Below are positions 1 through 6,220 of a stretch of 8,902 bases of DNA, one piece after another. The position numbers were made by a program, and so were the translations under genes. This DNA comes from Chitinophagaceae bacterium UBA7600 (GTDB lineage Bacteria; Bacteroidota; Bacteroidia; Chitinophagales; Chitinophagaceae). Location of the stretch: assembly GCA_002478885.1 (NCBI GenBank), contig DLKC01000094.1, forward strand, positions 1-8,902, in the 5' to 3' direction. The notes below the pieces were generated by a model. The model was not told the origin of the DNA. It made no database searches and saw nothing but the letters and a program-made list of their open reading frames with translations. Numbering within the stretch: the first letter of the stretch is position 1; each line of letters begins with the position of its first letter.

Positions 1-281
1 CCACGCTCCAGTTCCTGCATCATTAAACCATAACTTATGTAATCTAAACCGCCACCGCCATATTCCATCGGAACAGTTGGACCAAAACAACCGAGATCGC
101 CCAACTGCTTGACAATTTGTTCAGGAAACTCAGCACGCTGGGCGTAGTCTTCAATTATGGGGGAGATTTCTTTTTTTACATAATTGCGGACCGATTCCCG
201 TATCAGTTTATGTTCTTCTGTTAAAAGCTCATCAAGCAAATAATAATCGGGAGATTGGAAAAGGTCTGTTCTGGCAGCCAT
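1..281 (-). CDS. Acyl-CoA dehydrogenase, glutaryl-CoA dehydrogenase-like (N-terminal part, truncated by window)
   Basis: Reading the minus strand from the ATG at 281-279 gives 93 codons with no stop up to the window edge. The protein begins MAARTDLFQSPDYYLLDELL and continues with a helical stretch (TEEHKLIRESVRNYVKKEI), then PEQIVKQLGDLGCFGP and EYGGGGLDYISYG. This is the N-terminal alpha-helical domain of acyl-CoA dehydrogenases. The phrases LTEEHKLIR, GPTVP.EYGGGGLDY and MQELERG are typical of the glutaryl-CoA dehydrogenase branch, FAD enzymes that oxidise and decarboxylate glutaryl-CoA in lysine and tryptophan breakdown. The FAD-binding middle domain and the catalytic glutamate lie outside the window, so the substrate cannot be fixed here. 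The gene is transcribed away from the rest of the window. I see no convincing TAnnTTTG promoter for it in the bases just upstream. Confidence 0.85.
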   Translation of the reverse strand, partial: MAARTDLFQSPDYYLLDELLTEEHKLIRESVRNYVKKEISPIIEDYAQRAEFPEQIVKQLGDLGCFGPTVPMEYGGGGLDYISYGLMMQELER

Positions 282-570
282 ATGTAAAGTTTAAATTTTA
301 AGAGGGCATATAATATGTTGTGTAACCAGCTTCTGAATTACTATTGAACATCTTTGTGTCACTCACTTGTACGTTTTGCACTGTATTCGCCAAAGTAGTT
401 TCACAGCTTCAGATGCAGATGCCCTAACATATGTTCGCAAAATTATAGTTCCCCGTCTACCCGTCAATGATTTGCAGCATTTTTATTTCAATATCCCCAT
501 TGATGTTATTCAACACCGCAAACAGGGTTGTACTATTTGGCTTTTTATTTACTAAACCAGGCTTGCCTTT
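282..570. other. Intergenic stretch, no supported gene
   Basis: I see no convincing gene here. A 62-codon open stretch on the plus strand (367-555) has no recognisable motif and needs a non-ATG start. On the minus strand one frame reads through about 80 codons with three stops and ends near 298. It has no family signature that I recognise. The region may hold the lost N-terminal part of the decayed barrel gene that follows, but I could not recognise it in any frame. Confidence 0.5.
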
Positions 571-933
571 GTGTTTTTCTTTTCAAGTAATACCTGTGTT
601 TTGGGATCATTTTTTAATCAAAAGTCAAAACGTATGAAGAGATTATTTACACCTTCTCTGGTTATTTTTTGCATTGCCTCACAACTCAATACAGGGTACG
701 TTAACACCAAATATAATGACAGTGGCAATCTAAATGGATTTAGTACTGCGGTTTACCCAGCTGTTTCTGTAAACCTGAAAAATAATTTCGGCCTTAACTT
801 TTAATTTAGTGTTATCGATTATAGTAACTAGGAATTCAAAGCCGATAATTCAAAATCCAATTCCTTCAATTTAAGTTTCGGGCAGTTTATAAATATTTGA
901 ATCTCTAAAAATTTTGACCTCAAAAAGTCATAA
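571..933 (+). pseudogene. Decayed outer-membrane beta-barrel protein, C-terminal part
   Basis: One plus-strand frame, read through its stops, gives a sequence with the rhythm of Bacteroidota outer-membrane beta-barrel proteins (OMP_b-brl type). The segments are SNTCVLGSFFNQK, SQLNTGYVNTKYNDSGN, YPAVSVNLKNNFGLNF, then stop (802-804), FSVIDYSN, stop (829-831), EFKADNSKSNSFNLSFGQFI and NI, stop (898-900), ISKNF, and a final stop at 931-933. Alternating polar/hydrophobic strands, a Pro-x-x-Ser turn and an ISKNF-like aromatic end near the C-terminus are what that family shows. The third stop (TGA) sits where GGA for glycine would be expected (NI-G-ISKNF). The similarity already begins in the middle of a barrel, with no signal peptide, so the N-terminus is lost or unrecognisable. 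An intact ORF of 77 codons could be called here (571-804), but it is only a slice of this relic. The family call is by pattern recognition, not alignment. Confidence 0.65.
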
Positions 934-962
934 TTTCCAATAGTGCTATAATTTTTTAAAGC

Positions 963-995
963 TTGGTTTATTTGGAGCAGGCTTTTTTAACTTTG
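963..995 (+). promoter_or_regulatory. Bacteroidota-type promoter for the SGNH hydrolase gene
   Basis: TAACTTTG at 988-995 matches the TAnnTTTG -7 box exactly. A TTGG at 963-966, 21 bases upstream, could serve as the -33 box. Only three bases separate the -7 box from the ATG at 999, so transcription would be expected to start at or beside the start codon. The box therefore also argues against the upstream TTG at 963 as start codon, because that position would not be transcribed. Confidence 0.6.
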
Positions 996-998
996 TAT

Positions 999-1610
999 AT
1001 GACTAAACATATTTTTTCCTATCTCGCGCTTGGAGATTCTTATACTATAGGGGAAGCAGTTGCGTTGTATGAAAGTTTTCCTTACCAGACTATTCAGTTA
1101 TTGCGCAATGCAGGTCTCCATTTTCACGCACCTGAGATTGTTGCCAAAACCGGATGGACTACTTTTGAACTTGCCGAACATATTATGCATTCGCGATTAA
1201 ATGAACACTACGATTTTGTTACACTTCTAATCGGTGTCAACAATCAATTTCGCAAGTTAAATGCTGATGACTATAAAGCTGACTTTGAATTTTTATTGCA
1301 TAAGGCTATTCATTTTGCCGCTGATAAATGTGAGCATGTAATTGTGCTTTCCATTCCCGATTATGGGCTAACGCCGTTTGCCAGAAAAATGGACCGGCAA
1401 AAGATATCTGCTGGCATTGATGATTTTAACGGGATTAACAAGGAGATTTCAAATGCACATAAGGTTAATTATCTAAATATTACCGGCGCCAACCGACAGA
1501 ACTCATTGGATGAAAATTTTTTTGCTTCAGATGGCTTGCATCCATCGGGAAAAGAGTATTCACAGTGGGCCACACTTTTGAAAGAAAAAATGGTGTTGCT
1601 TACTAAGTGA
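999..1610 (+). CDS. SGNH/GDSL-type hydrolase (probable esterase/lipase family)
   Basis: A 203-residue protein with the four SGNH blocks. Block I is ALGDSYTIGE with nucleophile Ser14. Block II is AKTGWTT with Gly52. Block III is LIGVNNQFR with the oxyanion Asn81 or Asn82. Block V is ASDGLHPSG with Asp178 and His181, three residues apart as in the catalytic pair. The family hydrolyses esters of varied acyl or acetyl substrates; nothing here fixes the substrate. There is no signal peptide or membrane segment, so it probably acts in the cytoplasm, and its length is normal for a single-domain family member. I chose the ATG at 999 over the in-frame TTG at 963: the block I serine then sits at residue 14, as is usual, and a TAnnTTTG box lies between the two candidates. 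The gene stands alone, with 160 bases to the next ATG. Confidence 0.9.
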   Translation: MTKHIFSYLALGDSYTIGEAVALYESFPYQTIQLLRNAGLHFHAPEIVAKTGWTTFELAEHIMHSRLNEHYDFVTLLIGVNNQFRKLNADDYKADFEFLLHKAIHFAADKCEHVIVLSIPDYGLTPFARKMDRQKISAGIDDFNGINKEISNAHKVNYLNITGANRQNSLDENFFASDGLHPSGKEYSQWATLLKEKMVLLTK

Positions 1611-1639
1611 GTTAATTGTTCATTTTACTGTTGCAGTAT

Positions 1640-1654
1640 AAGAGTGCGACGCAA
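1640..1654 (+). repeat. 15-base core of a dispersed repeat (copy upstream of the amylase gene)
   Basis: AAGAGTGCGACGCAA is the exact reverse complement of 6252-6266 and matches 6353-6367 at 14 of 15 bases. The copy sits at the edge of a distinctly GC-rich patch (about 1643-1678) in an otherwise AT-rich spacer, between the SGNH gene and the amylase promoter. Unlike the pair at 6221-6400, I find no second arm nearby, so this is a solitary or truncated copy. Confidence 0.6.
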
Positions 1655-1720
1655 GGAACGGCCCCGCGACCCGCCACAACTGGAACATAACTGTAAAATT
1701 AGTCTTTGATGGTAAATGTG

Positions 1721-1752
1721 TTTGTTTTACACAATACATTCCAATAAATTTG
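1721..1752 (+). promoter_or_regulatory. Bacteroidota-type promoter for the GH13 lipoprotein gene
   Basis: TTTG at 1721-1724, a 20-base spacer, then TAAATTTG at 1745-1752 give a near-ideal -33/-7 pair of the TTTG/TAnnTTTG type. The transcript should begin around 1757-1760, about a dozen bases before the ATG at 1771. The in-frame TTG at 1750 lies inside the -7 box and so cannot be the start codon. Confidence 0.75.
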
Positions 1753-1770
1753 CCATCTAAAATTGCTGCC

Positions 1771-3150
1771 ATGTCAAGTTTGAAGAATTTGTTTGCCTGC
1801 ATCGCATCGTTTTTGATGCTTGCGGCTTGTAACACGCCTGCCTCTAAAGACACAATGGCCAATAGTTCGGATATATCAAAAATTAATGGACACCCCGCAT
1901 GGATTATGCAGGGAAATATATACGAGGTAAATGTTCGTCAATATACTCCTGAAGGTACTTTTAAAGCATTTGAAGCTAATTTGCAAAGATTGAAGGACAT
2001 GGGTGTGCAAACACTTTGGTTTATGCCCATAAATCCCATTAGTAAAGTGGATAGAAAAGGAGTTTTGGGAAGCTATTATGCGGTGGCTGATTATACTGCG
2101 ATTAATCCTGAGTATGGTACAATGGATGATTGGAACGATCTTGTAAAGAAATGCCATGAGATGGGATTTAAAGTGGTAATTGATTGGGTGCCCAATCATA
2201 CCGGCGGCGATCATTACTGGTTGAAAAAACACCCTGATTTTTACGTGAAAGATTCTGTAACAGGTAAGGCAATCTCTCAATTCGATTGGACCGATACAAG
2301 GAAACTAAACTACAAAAATCCCGAGTTGGTTGATACTATGATCAACTGCATGAAATTTTGGCTAAAGGAAAGTGACATCGATGGTTTTCGATGCGATGTG
2401 GCTGGCGAGGTGCCAGATGATTTCTGGAAGAAGTGTATTGCTGAATTAAAAAAGGGGAAAAATATTTTTATGCTTGCCGAAGGCAATAAAGCAACTCTTC
2501 AGCAAGACGGCTTCGACGCGACCTATTGCTGGGATGAATTTGCGATGATGAAAAAAATTGCAAAGGGTGAACGCCCGGCTTTTGCCCTCGACAGTGTTGT
2601 GAACCGAGTGGATACAACCTTTCCAAATAATTCATTGATCATGTATTTTACCAGCAATCATGACGAAAATAGCTGGAACAAAGCAGACTACGGGACAATG
2701 CCTGGTGCTTCGCATGCGCCATTTGCAGTGCTTACACAAACAATGTGGCGCAGCGTACCCCTGATTTACAGCGGGCAGGAGGAGCCATTTCTTGACAGCA
2801 TCAGCTTCTTTTATAAAGATACTATAACGTTCAGCAAATTAGAAAGAGCCGGCTTTTATAAAACCTTACTTGAATTGCGGAGGAGCAATATTGCGCTGGC
2901 TGCGAATGCTACTTTCAAAAAGATTGCAACAACCAACGATGCAGCTGTTTATGTTTTTTTAAGGGCAGCAGGGGATAAAAAAATAATTGTGCTACTGAAT
3001 TTTAGCGGCATGCCACAGCAATTTACGCTCACCAATTATGATCCTTCGGGAAGTCCCGAAAATGTTTTCACAGGTCAGCATGAAACGCTGAAAGCAGCAA
3101 ACCAGCAATTTGCTTTGCCTCCATGGGGTTACCTTGTTTACAAGTATTAA
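1771..3150 (+). CDS. GH13 alpha-amylase-family glycoside hydrolase, lipoprotein
   Basis: A 459-residue protein. It opens with a lipoprotein signal (MSSLKNLFACIASFLMLAAC): lipobox LAAC, lipidated Cys20. The (beta/alpha)8 catalytic domain shows the four GH13 regions: VIDWVPNHT (Asp138 and the NH pair), DGFRCDVAGE (nucleophile Asp209 after Arg207), FMLAEGN (acid/base Glu237) and FTSNHDEN (Asp298). All catalytic residues are present. The last 80 or so residues look like the small C-terminal beta domain (VYVFLRA, KKIIVLLNFSG, PPWGYLVYKY). The family acts on alpha-glucans such as starch, glycogen or maltodextrin by a retaining mechanism. The residues after Cys20 (NTPASKD) are not the acidic run that directs Bacteroidota lipoproteins to the cell surface, so a periplasmic site is more likely. 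No susC/susD-like gene is beside it. The start follows from the promoter and the lipobox position. Confidence 0.92.
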   Translation: MSSLKNLFACIASFLMLAACNTPASKDTMANSSDISKINGHPAWIMQGNIYEVNVRQYTPEGTFKAFEANLQRLKDMGVQTLWFMPINPISKVDRKGVLGSYYAVADYTAINPEYGTMDDWNDLVKKCHEMGFKVVIDWVPNHTGGDHYWLKKHPDFYVKDSVTGKAISQFDWTDTRKLNYKNPELVDTMINCMKFWLKESDIDGFRCDVAGEVPDDFWKKCIAELKKGKNIFMLAEGNKATLQQDGFDATYCWDEFAMMKKIAKGERPAFALDSVVNRVDTTFPNNSLIMYFTSNHDENSWNKADYGTMPGASHAPFAVLTQTMWRSVPLIYSGQEEPFLDSISFFYKDTITFSKLERAGFYKTLLELRRSNIALAANATFKKIATTNDAAVYVFLRAAGDKKIIVLLNFSGMPQQFTLTNYDPSGSPENVFTGQHETLKAANQQFALPPWGYLVYKY

Positions 3151-3176
3151 ATAAATGCCTTTTTTACTATTGACAT

Positions 3177-3215
3177 AAGCAATTAAAAGCATTATTTTGC
3201 TTTGATTGCTTTTTT
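3177..3215 (+). terminator. Probable intrinsic terminator of the GH13 gene
   Basis: AAGCAATTAAAAGCA (3177-3191) pairs with TGCTTTGATTGCTT (3198-3211): an outer stem AAGCAAT/ATTGCTT and an inner stem AAAGCA/TGCTTT, separated by a small asymmetric bulge and closed by a 6-base loop. A run of T (3210-3215) follows directly. It begins 26 bases after the amylase stop codon. The stem is AT-rich, so it may be only moderately efficient. Confidence 0.6.
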
Positions 3216-3224
3216 AGTATTTTG
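3196..3224 (+). promoter_or_regulatory. Weak candidate promoter for the Rrf2 regulator gene
   Basis: TTTG at 3196-3199, then 18 bases, then TATTTTG at 3218-3224, a TAnnTTTG box one base short. It overlaps the preceding terminator hairpin. The ATG at 3235 is 10 bases downstream. No copy of the AATTCCTAT operator arm is present here, so autoregulation through that operator is not indicated. Confidence 0.3.
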
Positions 3225-3234
3225 CCTGTTATAT

Positions 3235-3681
3235 ATGATTTCAAAAAAGACGAAGTATGCGATAAATGCTCTTGTTTACCTGGCAAGAGAGAATAGGGGA
3301 AATGAGCCAATACAAATCAGTAAAATAGCTGAGAGTGAAAATATTCCGCGAAAATTTCTTGAAGCCATTTTGCTTGATCTGCGAAATGCAGGCATGTTAA
3401 GCAGCAAGAAAGGAAAGGCTGGCGGTTATTATTTACATAAATCTCCTGAGGAAATAAATATTGCAGAGGTGATGCGGCTTTTTGATGGGCCGATAGCATT
3501 GCTTCCTTGCGTAACACATGCTTACTACGAGCGCTGCGAAGAATGCAAAGATGAAGCGACCTGTGGTATACGGTCGGTATTCCTTGATGTAAGAAATGAG
3601 ACTGTTAATATGCTTAAGATGGCAACACTATCCCAAATAATCTCACGAAGCGAACATTTAAACGAAGAAAAAAAGAAGTAA
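3235..3681 (+). CDS. Rrf2-family transcriptional regulator with four clustered cysteines
   Basis: A 148-residue protein. The N-terminal winged helix-turn-helix is clear: MISKKTKYAINALVYLAR, IQISKIAESENIPRKFLEAI (helix-turn-helix), LDLRNAGMLSSKKGKAGGYY (recognition region and wing), followed by EINIAEVMRLFDGPIALLPC and a C-terminal dimer helix. This order is diagnostic of the Rrf2 family (IscR, NsrR, CymR, RirA). Cysteines lie at 92, 101, 104 and 110. IscR binds its [2Fe-2S] cluster with Cys92, Cys98 and Cys104, so a metal or redox sensor is possible, though the spacing here differs. An in-frame TTG at 3202 would add 11 residues, but it lies inside the terminator hairpin; ATG 3235 gives the normal family start. 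It is followed 15 bases later by a palindrome in the porin promoter, its likely operator. The target metabolite is unknown. Sulfur, iron-sulfur and nitric-oxide control are typical of the family. Confidence 0.88.
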   Translation: MISKKTKYAINALVYLARENRGNEPIQISKIAESENIPRKFLEAILLDLRNAGMLSSKKGKAGGYYLHKSPEEINIAEVMRLFDGPIALLPCVTHAYYERCEECKDEATCGIRSVFLDVRNETVNMLKMATLSQIISRSEHLNEEKKK

Positions 3682-3695
3682 AAATTTTTTTACTT
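3676..3695. repeat. Short AT-only inverted repeat at the end of the regulator gene
   Basis: AAGTAAAAA (3676-3684) and TTTTTACTT (3687-3695) are perfect 9-base arms around a 2-base centre, overlapping the stop codon of the Rrf2 gene. As RNA it would be a weak hairpin without a GC stem. It may contribute to transcription ending, or simply reflect AT-rich sequence. Confidence 0.35.
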
Positions 3696-3696
3696 A

Positions 3697-3721
3697 AATT
3701 CCTATTATTTCGATAGGAATT
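3697..3721. promoter_or_regulatory. Perfect palindromic operator (probable Rrf2 binding site) at the porin promoter
   Basis: AATTCCTAT (3697-3705), a 7-base spacer, and ATAGGAATT (3713-3721) form a perfect 9-7-9 dyad of 25 bases. That is the right size and shape for a dimeric Rrf2 protein. It ends one base before the -7 box of the porin promoter, between the usual -33 and -7 positions, where a bound protein would block RNA polymerase. The regulator gene lies directly upstream. The left arm recurs exactly at 5152-5160. Confidence 0.7.
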
Positions 3722-3722
3722 A

Positions 3723-3730
3723 TATATTTG
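3723..3730 (+). promoter_or_regulatory. -7 box of the porin gene
   Basis: TATATTTG fits TAnnTTTG exactly. The ATG is 16 bases downstream, giving a short leader. No clear -33 TTTG is visible at the expected distance; that space is filled by the palindromic operator. Confidence 0.6.
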
Positions 3731-3746
3731 GAAAAATTTTTACAAT

Positions 3747-5135
3747 ATGAGGATGAAAAAACTACCAAAACTTATTGCTTCAACAGCCTTAACCCTGGCG
3801 ACATTAAGCAGCTTTGCGCAGACCTCTTTAAGTGATTCTCTTAAATGGGCCTTTGCGAAAATTGATTCGCTGAAAGCACCGGCACCCCCTAAGCCCAACC
3901 AACTTACGATATCAATTGATATGCGTACAAGAACCGAATTGAGACATGGCTATCGCACCCTTCCTACAGAAGATACTACGGCTGCCGTTTTTACCAATCA
4001 GCGAACTAGGTTAAACTTTGATTTCAAAAGTAAGAAGCTCGACTTCTTTGCATCATTACAGGACACGAGGCAGTGGGGCCAGCAAGATCCGAGGGCGGGA
4101 CAAACAGTAGCATCGCCTACAGAGTCTACTGTATATCCGCTGTATATGTTTGAAGTGTATGCCGAACCACATTTCAGTGATAAATTTTCAGCTCGTATTG
4201 GCCGTCAGCGTTTGATATACGATAACCAGCGTCTTTTTGCCGAAAACGATTGGCGCCTTCCCGGCAACTCTCATGATGCCATCAGACTCATATATAATAA
4301 TAAAATCAATTTTACCACGGAACTCTTTGGCGCCTATAACCAGTTTGGTGAAAACTCTTTTGGCAGTAATTATAAGCCGGCTGGATTTGTTAACTACAAG
4401 ACTTTGCTCGTACATTACCTTAACTGGAAACTAAACGACAAACTGGTGCTTACCACTATTAACAGTGGGGACGGCTATCAAAGTTCACAGCCGAATGATG
4501 CCAAAACAACCTGGATGCGCTTCACCAGTGGTGGTCGGCTGGAGTACTCAACCTACAACTGGTATTTTACTATTAGCGGCTATAAGCAATATGGCAAAGA
4601 CTCTTCCGGCAAAAAACTTGATGCCTACTACATACAACCTGAAATCAAATACACCAACAAGGCATGGTCTGTTAGGCTTGGTCTCGAGTACCTGAGTGGT
4701 CAGGATAGCTCCTTACATCAGAAAGAGGACAAAAACTTTGTTCCCCTCTATGGTGTGGCACATCGGTTTATGGGAAATATGGATCTTTTCGCCACTTTCC
4801 CGTCTGACGTTAATGGAGCGGGTCTTGTAAACCCTTATTTATTCCTATGGTATCAAAAAAACAAAGTGACGGTGCGTTTTGAAAATCATTTGTTCTACTC
4901 GCAGTCAAGATTTGTCAACAAAGGCAAGGAAGAGAAAAAATATCTTGGTTTTGAGAATGACTGGCGCCTGAACTATAAAGTAATGCCATCATTTGAGATA
5001 GAAAGTGGTTTCTGCTGGGCTATTGTTACTGATGCAATGGTAGCCATTAAGAAAAGTGGCGATACAAAAGCCTTCCCATATTGGGCTTACCTCAGCTTAA
5101 AGTTTACCCCAACTCTTGGTAAGTTTTCCTTCTAA
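3747..5135 (+). CDS. Outer-membrane porin of the alginate-export (AlgE-like) barrel type
   Basis: A 462-residue protein. Signal peptide: residues 1-24 (basic MRMKKLPK, hydrophobic core, SSFA cut before Gln25). A short amphipathic and proline-rich stretch follows (about 30-53, PAPPKP), then a beta-barrel to the C-terminus, which ends in Phe (GKFSF) as outer-membrane proteins do. Motifs of the alginate-export-type family are visible: NQRTRLNF (84-91), SLQDTRQWGQ (103-112), IGRQRLIYDNQRLF (151-164), GLEYLSGQD (312-320) and PLYG..HRFMGNMDLF (333-348). Members form monomeric channels with a basic, arginine-rich lumen for anions. The substrate cannot be read from sequence. Its place between an Rrf2 regulator and a PstS-like binding protein suggests it carries the same solute across the outer membrane. 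A second ATG at 3753 would give MKKLPK and is equally plausible. The next gene starts 68 bases downstream. Confidence 0.85.
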   Translation: MRMKKLPKLIASTALTLATLSSFAQTSLSDSLKWAFAKIDSLKAPAPPKPNQLTISIDMRTRTELRHGYRTLPTEDTTAAVFTNQRTRLNFDFKSKKLDFFASLQDTRQWGQQDPRAGQTVASPTESTVYPLYMFEVYAEPHFSDKFSARIGRQRLIYDNQRLFAENDWRLPGNSHDAIRLIYNNKINFTTELFGAYNQFGENSFGSNYKPAGFVNYKTLLVHYLNWKLNDKLVLTTINSGDGYQSSQPNDAKTTWMRFTSGGRLEYSTYNWYFTISGYKQYGKDSSGKKLDAYYIQPEIKYTNKAWSVRLGLEYLSGQDSSLHQKEDKNFVPLYGVAHRFMGNMDLFATFPSDVNGAGLVNPYLFLWYQKNKVTVRFENHLFYSQSRFVNKGKEEKKYLGFENDWRLNYKVMPSFEIESGFCWAIVTDAMVAIKKSGDTKAFPYWAYLSLKFTPTLGKFSF

Positions 5136-5151
5136 CTATTTTTTTATACCT

Positions 5152-5176
5152 AATTCCTATTAAACTTATAGAACTA
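5152..5176. promoter_or_regulatory. Degenerate copy of the porin operator upstream of the pstS-like gene
   Basis: AATTCCTAT (5152-5160) is identical to the left arm at the porin promoter. After the same 7-base spacing comes ATAGAACTA (5168-5176), which matches the right arm at six of nine positions. The site lies 16 bases after the porin stop and 27 bases before the next ATG. This suggests the binding-protein gene has its own promoter under the same regulator. I see no clear TAnnTTTG box here. Confidence 0.5.
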
Positions 5177-5203
5177 AAATAATTAAACTTTTAAAAAGAA
5201 GAA

Positions 5204-6202
5204 ATGATGAAAAAAAACTATATAATTTCAGCAGCGGTAATACTGGTAAGTCTCGGCTTCTTCTCAGCGAAGCCGGGCGATAATCCGAAAAGCGATAACC
5301 CAAAAGATGATAACCCTGGGGTAACTACTGTTTCCATCTCCTTTTCCGGCGCATTTGCATTATATCCTTTGGTGCAAACCTGGGCAGAGGAATATAACAA
5401 AACACATCCCGATGTAAGATTCGACATACAGGCAGGCGGCGCCGGTAAAGGCCTCACAGATTGCCTTACAGGTGCGGTAGACGTGGGCATGTTCTCCCGT
5501 GAATTGACCGACGCCGAAAAAGCGAAAGGTGTTTGGTGGGTCGCACTTTGCAAAGACGCCGTTTTACCAACCGTTAATGCAAAAAACCCTAACATAAAAA
5601 GCCTTCAAATACGTGGTATAAAAAAAGATGAATTCCGCGGAATATTCGTGGACAAATCTTATGCTACATGGGACGATTTGCTCGGCACCACCAGCAAAAA
5701 TTCGAAGAAAATAAATGTTTATACAAGAGCCGATGCAGCAGGAGCTGCAGATTCCTGGGCCTCTTTTTTTGGCAAAAAGCAGGAAAACCTGAAGGGTATT
5801 GGCGTTTCTGGCGACCCAGGTGTAGCGGATGCCGTAAAAAAAGACATGAATGGTATCGGATACAATAACACCCTCTTTGTATTTGATGCAGCGAGTGGAA
5901 AAAAGCTGCCAGGTATCGAAGTGGTGCCAATCGATGTTAACGGCAACGGCACCATTGATGCCGATGAGAATTTTTATGGGAACCTGCACCAGTTTCTGAA
6001 GGCCGTAAACGACGGAAAATATCCCTCGCCGCCGGCGCGAAATCTTTACTTTCTCACAAAAGGTAAAACACAGAAAAAGGAAGTACTCGATTTCTTCAGG
6101 TGGGTTTTAACCGACGGGCAAAAAATGGTGAACGATGCAGGTTACGTGCCTTTGCCAAAAGGAGTGCTTGCAGACCAGATAAAAAAATTAAGTGCCAAAT
6201 AA
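5204..6202 (+). CDS. PstS-like periplasmic substrate-binding protein with altered anion site
   Basis: A 332-residue protein with a signal peptide (MMKKNYIISAAVILVSLGFF, probably cut after Ala22), a linker with three DNP repeats (residues 26-38), and a PstS-type two-lobe binding fold (about 43-330). Compared by eye with E. coli PstS, Asp93 (in VDVGMFSRE) takes the place of Asp56, and Arg175 (YTRADAAG) that of Arg135. Four residues after the Arg, PstS has Ser-Gly-Thr; here it is Ala179-Gly180-Ala181. The first loop reads SGAFALYP where PstS has a Thr-Phe pair, and the Ser of the GSSGG loop is Gly or Ala (QAGGAGKG). So the hydroxyl ligands of the phosphate site are gone while the charged pair remains. 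It is surely the binding component for the permeases downstream, but the ligand may not be phosphate. ATG 5204 is followed by a second ATG at 5207; either could be used. Confidence 0.85.
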   Translation: MMKKNYIISAAVILVSLGFFSAKPGDNPKSDNPKDDNPGVTTVSISFSGAFALYPLVQTWAEEYNKTHPDVRFDIQAGGAGKGLTDCLTGAVDVGMFSRELTDAEKAKGVWWVALCKDAVLPTVNAKNPNIKSLQIRGIKKDEFRGIFVDKSYATWDDLLGTTSKNSKKINVYTRADAAGAADSWASFFGKKQENLKGIGVSGDPGVADAVKKDMNGIGYNNTLFVFDAASGKKLPGIEVVPIDVNGNGTIDADENFYGNLHQFLKAVNDGKYPSPPARNLYFLTKGKTQKKEVLDFFRWVLTDGQKMVNDAGYVPLPKGVLADQIKKLSAK

Positions 6203-6220
6203 ATTAATCAGTTAAAGGGG

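Noticed and set aside
298..540. Minus-strand frame that looked like a second decayed coding region next to the dehydrogenase
   Set aside because: Three stops within about 25 codons and no recognisable family wording; not distinguishable from chance.
367..555. 62-codon plus-strand open stretch as a small gene
   Set aside because: It starts at a non-ATG codon, has no motif or promoter, and is a length common by chance in stop-poor AT-rich DNA.
963..998. TTG at 963 as start of the SGNH hydrolase
   Set aside because: The -7 promoter box lies downstream of it, and the extra 12 residues are not family-like.
1750..1770. TTG at 1750 as start of the GH13 protein
   Set aside because: It falls inside the TAAATTTG box, and the lipoprotein signal is of normal length from ATG 1771.
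3202..3234. TTG at 3202 as start of the Rrf2 regulator, adding a hydrophobic tail
   Set aside because: It lies in the terminator hairpin of the preceding gene; Rrf2 proteins start at the equivalent of ATG 3235.
5218..5989. Long minus-strand open frames of 125 and 141 codons across the pstS-like gene
   Set aside because: They are antisense shadows of a clear coding gene and show no family motif.
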